Both the position numbers and the translations under genes were made by a program. From a bacterium (GTDB lineage Bacteria > Verrucomicrobiota > Verrucomicrobiia > Limisphaerales > J093), in NCBI GenBank assembly GCA_021823625.1, contig JAKANS010000055.1, positions 1-34,566 on the forward strand: 34,566 bases of DNA, read 5' to 3'. The first letter of the stretch is position 1, and the number at the start of each line of letters is the position of its first letter. Below are positions 32,581 through 34,566 of this stretch, piece after piece. The notes beneath the pieces were generated by a model that saw only the letters and a program-made list of their open reading frames with translations, made no database searches and had not been told where the DNA came from.

Positions 32581-32636
32581 ATTCGGAACTTCGAACTTCA
32601 TTCGGCGTTCGGTCTTCGGTTTTCGGTTTTGGAATG
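32581..32636. repeat. Heptanucleotide repeat array 3 (TCGGNNT type)
   Basis: Eight imperfect 7-bp units: ATTCGGA, ACTTCGA, ACTTCAT, TCGGCGT, TCGGTCT, TCGGTTT, TCGGTTT, TGGAATG. The unit differs from that of the ileS arrays but has the same 7-bp period and length (56 bp). It is noncoding here. Confidence 0.7.
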
Positions 32637-32690
32637 GCCCAAACCGTCTTTGGAGCGGCCCTGCCCCAATCCCATTGCATGGCTTTAGGT

Positions 32691-32718
32691 TTGACGCAAG
32701 GCCGTTCCGCCTTAGCAT
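32691..32718 (+). promoter_or_regulatory. Candidate promoter of ilvC
   Basis: TTGACG (32691-32696), a 16-bp spacer, then TAGCAT (32713-32718), giving a leader of about 60 bases. The -35 element is the best match to TTGACA among the promoters proposed here. No attenuator or leader peptide rich in branched-chain codons was found. Confidence 0.4.
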
Positions 32719-32787
32719 GTCGGCTTTATTCGACGATAACGCGGTAAACCCCGCCGGCGGAACAAGCCGGCAACGACTGATCAACAC

Positions 32788-33888
32788 ATGGCAAAGATCG
32801 ACTTCGGTGGCACGGTGGAAGAGGTCATCACGCGGAAGGAATTCCCGATGGCCAAGGCCCGCAAGGTCCTCAAAAATGAAGTGATCGCGATCATCGGTTA
32901 CGGCGTCCAGGGCCCGGCCCAGTCGCTCAACCTCCGCGACAACGGCTTCAACGTCATCATCGGCCAGGCGCCCGAGTTCAAGCGCGACTGGGACCGCGCG
33001 GTCGCCGACGGCTGGAAACCCGGCAAGACGCTCTTCCCCATCGAGGAAGCCGTCCGGCAGGGCACGATCATCCAGGTTCTGCTCAACGACGCCGCCCAGC
33101 GCGTGGTCTGGCCGTCGATCAAGAAGCACCTTAAGCCCGGCGACGCGTTGTACTTCTCCCACGGCTTTTCCATCACCTACAACCAGAAGACCGGCGTGGT
33201 CCCGCCGAAGGACGTGGACGTGATCATGGTCGCGCCGAAAGGCTCCGGCACCTCCGTCCGCCGCAACTTCCTGACCGGCGCGGGCATCAACTCGAGCTTC
33301 GCCATCGAGCAGGACGCCACTGGCCACGCGCAAGAGCGTTGCCTCGCGGTCGGCATCGGCATTGGCTCGGGCTACCTCTTCCCGACCACCTTCCCGCACG
33401 AGACGAACAGCGATCTCACGGGCGAACGCGGCGTGCTCATGGGCGCGCTGGCCGGCATCATGGAAGCCCAGTACGACGTGCTCCGCTCGCACGGCCACTC
33501 GCCGAGCGAGGCGTTTAACGAGACGGTCGAGGAACTCACGCAGAGCCTCATCCGGCTCGTGGACGAGCGAGGCATGGACTGGATGTACTCGAACTGCTCG
33601 GCCACCGCGCAGCGCGGCGCGCTCGATTGGAAGCCGCGGTTCAAGAAAGCCGTCCTGCCGGTGTTCAAGGAACTCTACCAGCGGGTCGCCACCGGCAAGG
33701 AAGCCGAGCGCGTCATCAAGGCCTGCGGCGCGAAGGATTATCAGAAACAACTCGCCAAGGAACTCGGCGAGATTCGCGATTCCGAGATGTGGCGCGCGGG
33801 TGCAGCGGTGCGTGAGCTTCGGCCCAAGGAAGCCAGCAAGGCCATCGGCAAGGGCGTCAAAGGCGTGGGCGGTCGCGCCACGAACTGA
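32788..33888 (+). CDS. ilvC: Ketol-acid reductoisomerase
   Basis: 366 residues. It converts acetolactate or acetohydroxybutyrate to dihydroxy acids in valine and isoleucine synthesis, using NAD(P)H and two Mg ions. The Rossmann domain has IIGYGVQGPAQSLNLRDNG (about 35-53). The middle shows YFSHGFSITYNQKTGVVPP and VDVIMVAPKGSGTSVRRNF. The all-helical domain carries the Mg-binding acidic residues in DLTGERGVLMG and the later helices (FNETVEELTQS, DERGMDWMYSNCSATAQRGA). The sequence is of the yeast/Bacteroidetes-like class I type and not the E. coli long form. ATG 32788 is the natural start. It is a single-gene transcript, with a terminator 30 bp downstream and no ilvBH or ilvD nearby. Confidence 0.96.
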   Translation: MAKIDFGGTVEEVITRKEFPMAKARKVLKNEVIAIIGYGVQGPAQSLNLRDNGFNVIIGQAPEFKRDWDRAVADGWKPGKTLFPIEEAVRQGTIIQVLLNDAAQRVVWPSIKKHLKPGDALYFSHGFSITYNQKTGVVPPKDVDVIMVAPKGSGTSVRRNFLTGAGINSSFAIEQDATGHAQERCLAVGIGIGSGYLFPTTFPHETNSDLTGERGVLMGALAGIMEAQYDVLRSHGHSPSEAFNETVEELTQSLIRLVDERGMDWMYSNCSATAQRGALDWKPRFKKAVLPVFKELYQRVATGKEAERVIKACGAKDYQKQLAKELGEIRDSEMWRAGAAVRELRPKEASKAIGKGVKGVGGRATN

Positions 33889-33918
33889 CGCCTCGTCCCA
33901 CTCATTCAATTCCACGCA

Positions 33919-33938
33919 GGGCGGCCCACAGGCCGCCC
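33919..33938 (+). terminator. Intrinsic terminator after ilvC
   Basis: A perfect 8-bp stem GGGCGGCC/GGCCGCCC with a CACA loop, followed by TTCTTCGTT. It begins 31 bases after the ilvC stop. The T tract is interrupted, so efficiency is uncertain. Confidence 0.75.
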
Positions 33939-33964
33939 TTCTTCGTTAGAACGATGCCGTTGGT

Positions 33965-34052
33965 TATTGTGGGATCGGGGTCGGGGGGCGGGGATTGCGC
34001 CCCGGCCCCCCTCCCACATCACCGGACGTGCGGTTTGCCGCATCCGGCGGTT
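33965..34052 (-). mobile_element. Probable group II intron 3' remnant (domains V and VI)
   Basis: On the minus strand, CGCCGGATGCGGCAAACCGC followed by ACGTCCGGTG (34049-34020) forms a hairpin that looks like intron domain V: catalytic-triad-like CGC, a 4-5 bp basal stem, a bulge in GCACGTCC, and an AAA-type tip. Directly 3' lies a second long hairpin with basal stem TGTGGGA/TCCCACA (33968-33974 and 34012-34018), matching the place of domain VI. It is followed by ...CACAAT, compatible with an intron 3' end. No reverse-transcriptase ORF or intron 5' end is seen up to the window edge, so this is a fragment. The call rests on structure drawn by eye. Confidence 0.5.
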
Positions 34053-34081
34053 GGACGCAGCCGCGATCTTCATGGCGAGGC

Positions 34082-34284
34082 AAGGTCCGATGGCGTCCAG
34101 CACCCAAGGCGCCGCAACCCCGCGCTGTGTGTCTGAACAAATGACGCCCGGGGCAACGCCCGACGCCCGTATTGGACGCCATTGGTGCTGCGTTTCCCAA
34201 GGGGATTAGGACAGACGCACTGGCAGAAGCTGCTCCGAACAGCGCGACAACCCCCAAGGCTTTAGTAACCATCGGTAGTTTCAT
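34082..34284 (-). pseudogene. 5' part of a small exported protein, interrupted
   Basis: From ATG 34284 the minus strand encodes a clear signal peptide (MKLPMVTKALGVVALFGAAS, then ASASVLIPLGNAAPMASNTG). After about 40 residues the sequence becomes Arg/His/Cys-rich without any domain and runs into the intron-like hairpins. A TTGACG element and a perfect palindrome GTTGTACAAC (34306-34315) lie upstream. I read this as the start of a secreted-protein gene whose body was lost or interrupted. It could instead be a short secreted peptide. Function unknown. Confidence 0.35.
34090..34182. repeat. 10-bp inverted repeat pair
   Basis: ATGGCGTCCA at 34090-34099 and its exact reverse complement TGGACGCCAT at 34173-34182 flank a 73-bp GC-rich segment. 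They may be the ends of a small remnant element or a structured RNA stem. Confidence 0.45.
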
Positions 34285-34381
34285 GGTGTGTTCTTGTTAC
34301 TGTTCGTTGTACAACGCACGTCAACTGTGCGCGCCTATCATACTGAGGGAACCGTGAGCTAGACTACACTGTGGCGTGAAT

Positions 34382-34493
34382 CCCCCTCCCCGTCCGACGG
34401 GGAGAGAGCCAGGGTGAGGGGGCCTCATGACGGACCGCAGATGGAACCTCGTGAATGGTGGCGCGGCTTTTCCCCTCACCCCATCCGATGGGG
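34382..34493. repeat. REP-like palindromic cluster
   Basis: Three overlapping inverted repeats: CTCCCCG/CGGGGAG at 34386-34404; GGGTGAGGGG (34412-34421) with CCCCTCACCC (34472-34481); and CCCCAT/ATGGGG (34479-34493). The composition resembles common bacterial REP-type intergenic elements. The last 240 bases of the window hold no convincing gene. Confidence 0.6.
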
Positions 34494-34566
34494 AGCAACG
34501 GTATGTAAGTTGCGAGGGCAAAGTTGGGATGTTGGAGGATGGGGTTCCTCAAGACGACGCGTTTTC

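Larger units (their letters stand above)
32323..32787. repeat. Intergenic region with interspersed repeat sequence upstream of ilvC
   Basis: 465 bp between divergent genes with no convincing gene. The part at 32340-32550 looks like a decayed dispersed repeat (GC-rich, many short inverted repeats such as CCGGGGACCGGCGGG). It is followed by a 7-bp periodic array and the ilvC promoter, both listed separately. Confidence 0.45.

Noticed and set aside
32717..32787. Short leader peptide starting MSALFDDNAVNPAGG before ilvC
   Set aside because: The frame continues into ilvC out of phase and has no run of Ile, Leu or Val codons, so attenuation is not supported.

Overview
The window looks like a chromosomal segment from a GC-rich member of the Verrucomicrobiota, most likely a Pedosphaera/Limisphaerales-type (subdivision 3) bacterium. 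This is an inference from several traits: a prepilin-like protein with a C-terminal FMDGHV signature, a HacA-type LeuC, a yeast-like ketol-acid reductoisomerase, many PIN-type toxin-antitoxin loci, secreted glycoside hydrolases, and many short interspersed repeats. No rRNA, tRNA, CRISPR array or intact insertion sequence was seen.

Layout. 1-1.4 kb: a toxin-first PIN toxin/antitoxin pair whose toxin is frameshifted, then 0.57 kb of repeat-bearing noncoding DNA. 1.4-4.2 kb: an N-terminally truncated macro-domain remnant facing a secreted two-domain glycoside hydrolase. 4.3-7.2 kb: a CopA-type P-type ATPase, then an intact AbrB/VapC pair. 7.3-10.8 kb: a Tat-exported Gfo/Idh/MocA oxidoreductase and an exported HEAT-repeat protein. 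10.9-11.5 kb: a decayed junction where an addiction-module antitoxin and the first codons of its toxin abut the 5' end of a lost outer-membrane protein gene. 11.6-13.6 kb: leuC and a GNAT acetyltransferase. 13.8-14.8 kb (minus): a membrane coiled-coil protein followed by a 59-residue lipoprotein. 15.1-18.8 kb: ileS overlapping an HD-domain gene. 18.8-22.8 kb (minus): an OB-fold-like secreted protein, an HI0933-type flavoprotein and an ABC-F ATPase. 22.9-28.2 kb: divergent GH51 arabinofuranosidase-like and GH38-like genes sharing a control region with a palindromic operator candidate. 28.2-29.8 kb (minus): a pseudopilin and an STN-like membrane protein. 30.0-32.3 kb (minus): a LytS-type kinase and LytTR regulator that overlap. 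32.8-33.9 kb: ilvC and its terminator. 33.96-34.57 kb: noncoding DNA with a probable group II intron 3' remnant, an interrupted secreted-protein ORF and REP-like hairpins.

Functional threads. One is extracellular polysaccharide use: three exported glycosidases, an exported oxidoreductase and an outer-membrane remnant. A second is branched-chain amino acid metabolism: leuC, ileS and ilvC, dispersed as single genes and not as an operon. A third is the decay of toxin-antitoxin modules: one intact, two broken.

The most unusual signal is a 7-bp-periodic repeat that sits in frame at two sites inside ileS, with a sequence-unrelated third 7-bp array upstream of ilvC. Also notable are a non-canonical KMSKS loop in the same IleRS, a recurrent promoter pattern (TTGNNN-N17/18-TANNNT) lying almost on top of start codons, and a short repeat that encodes RWGETP in two unrelated proteins. 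All calls come from reading the sequence; no database or structure search was run.
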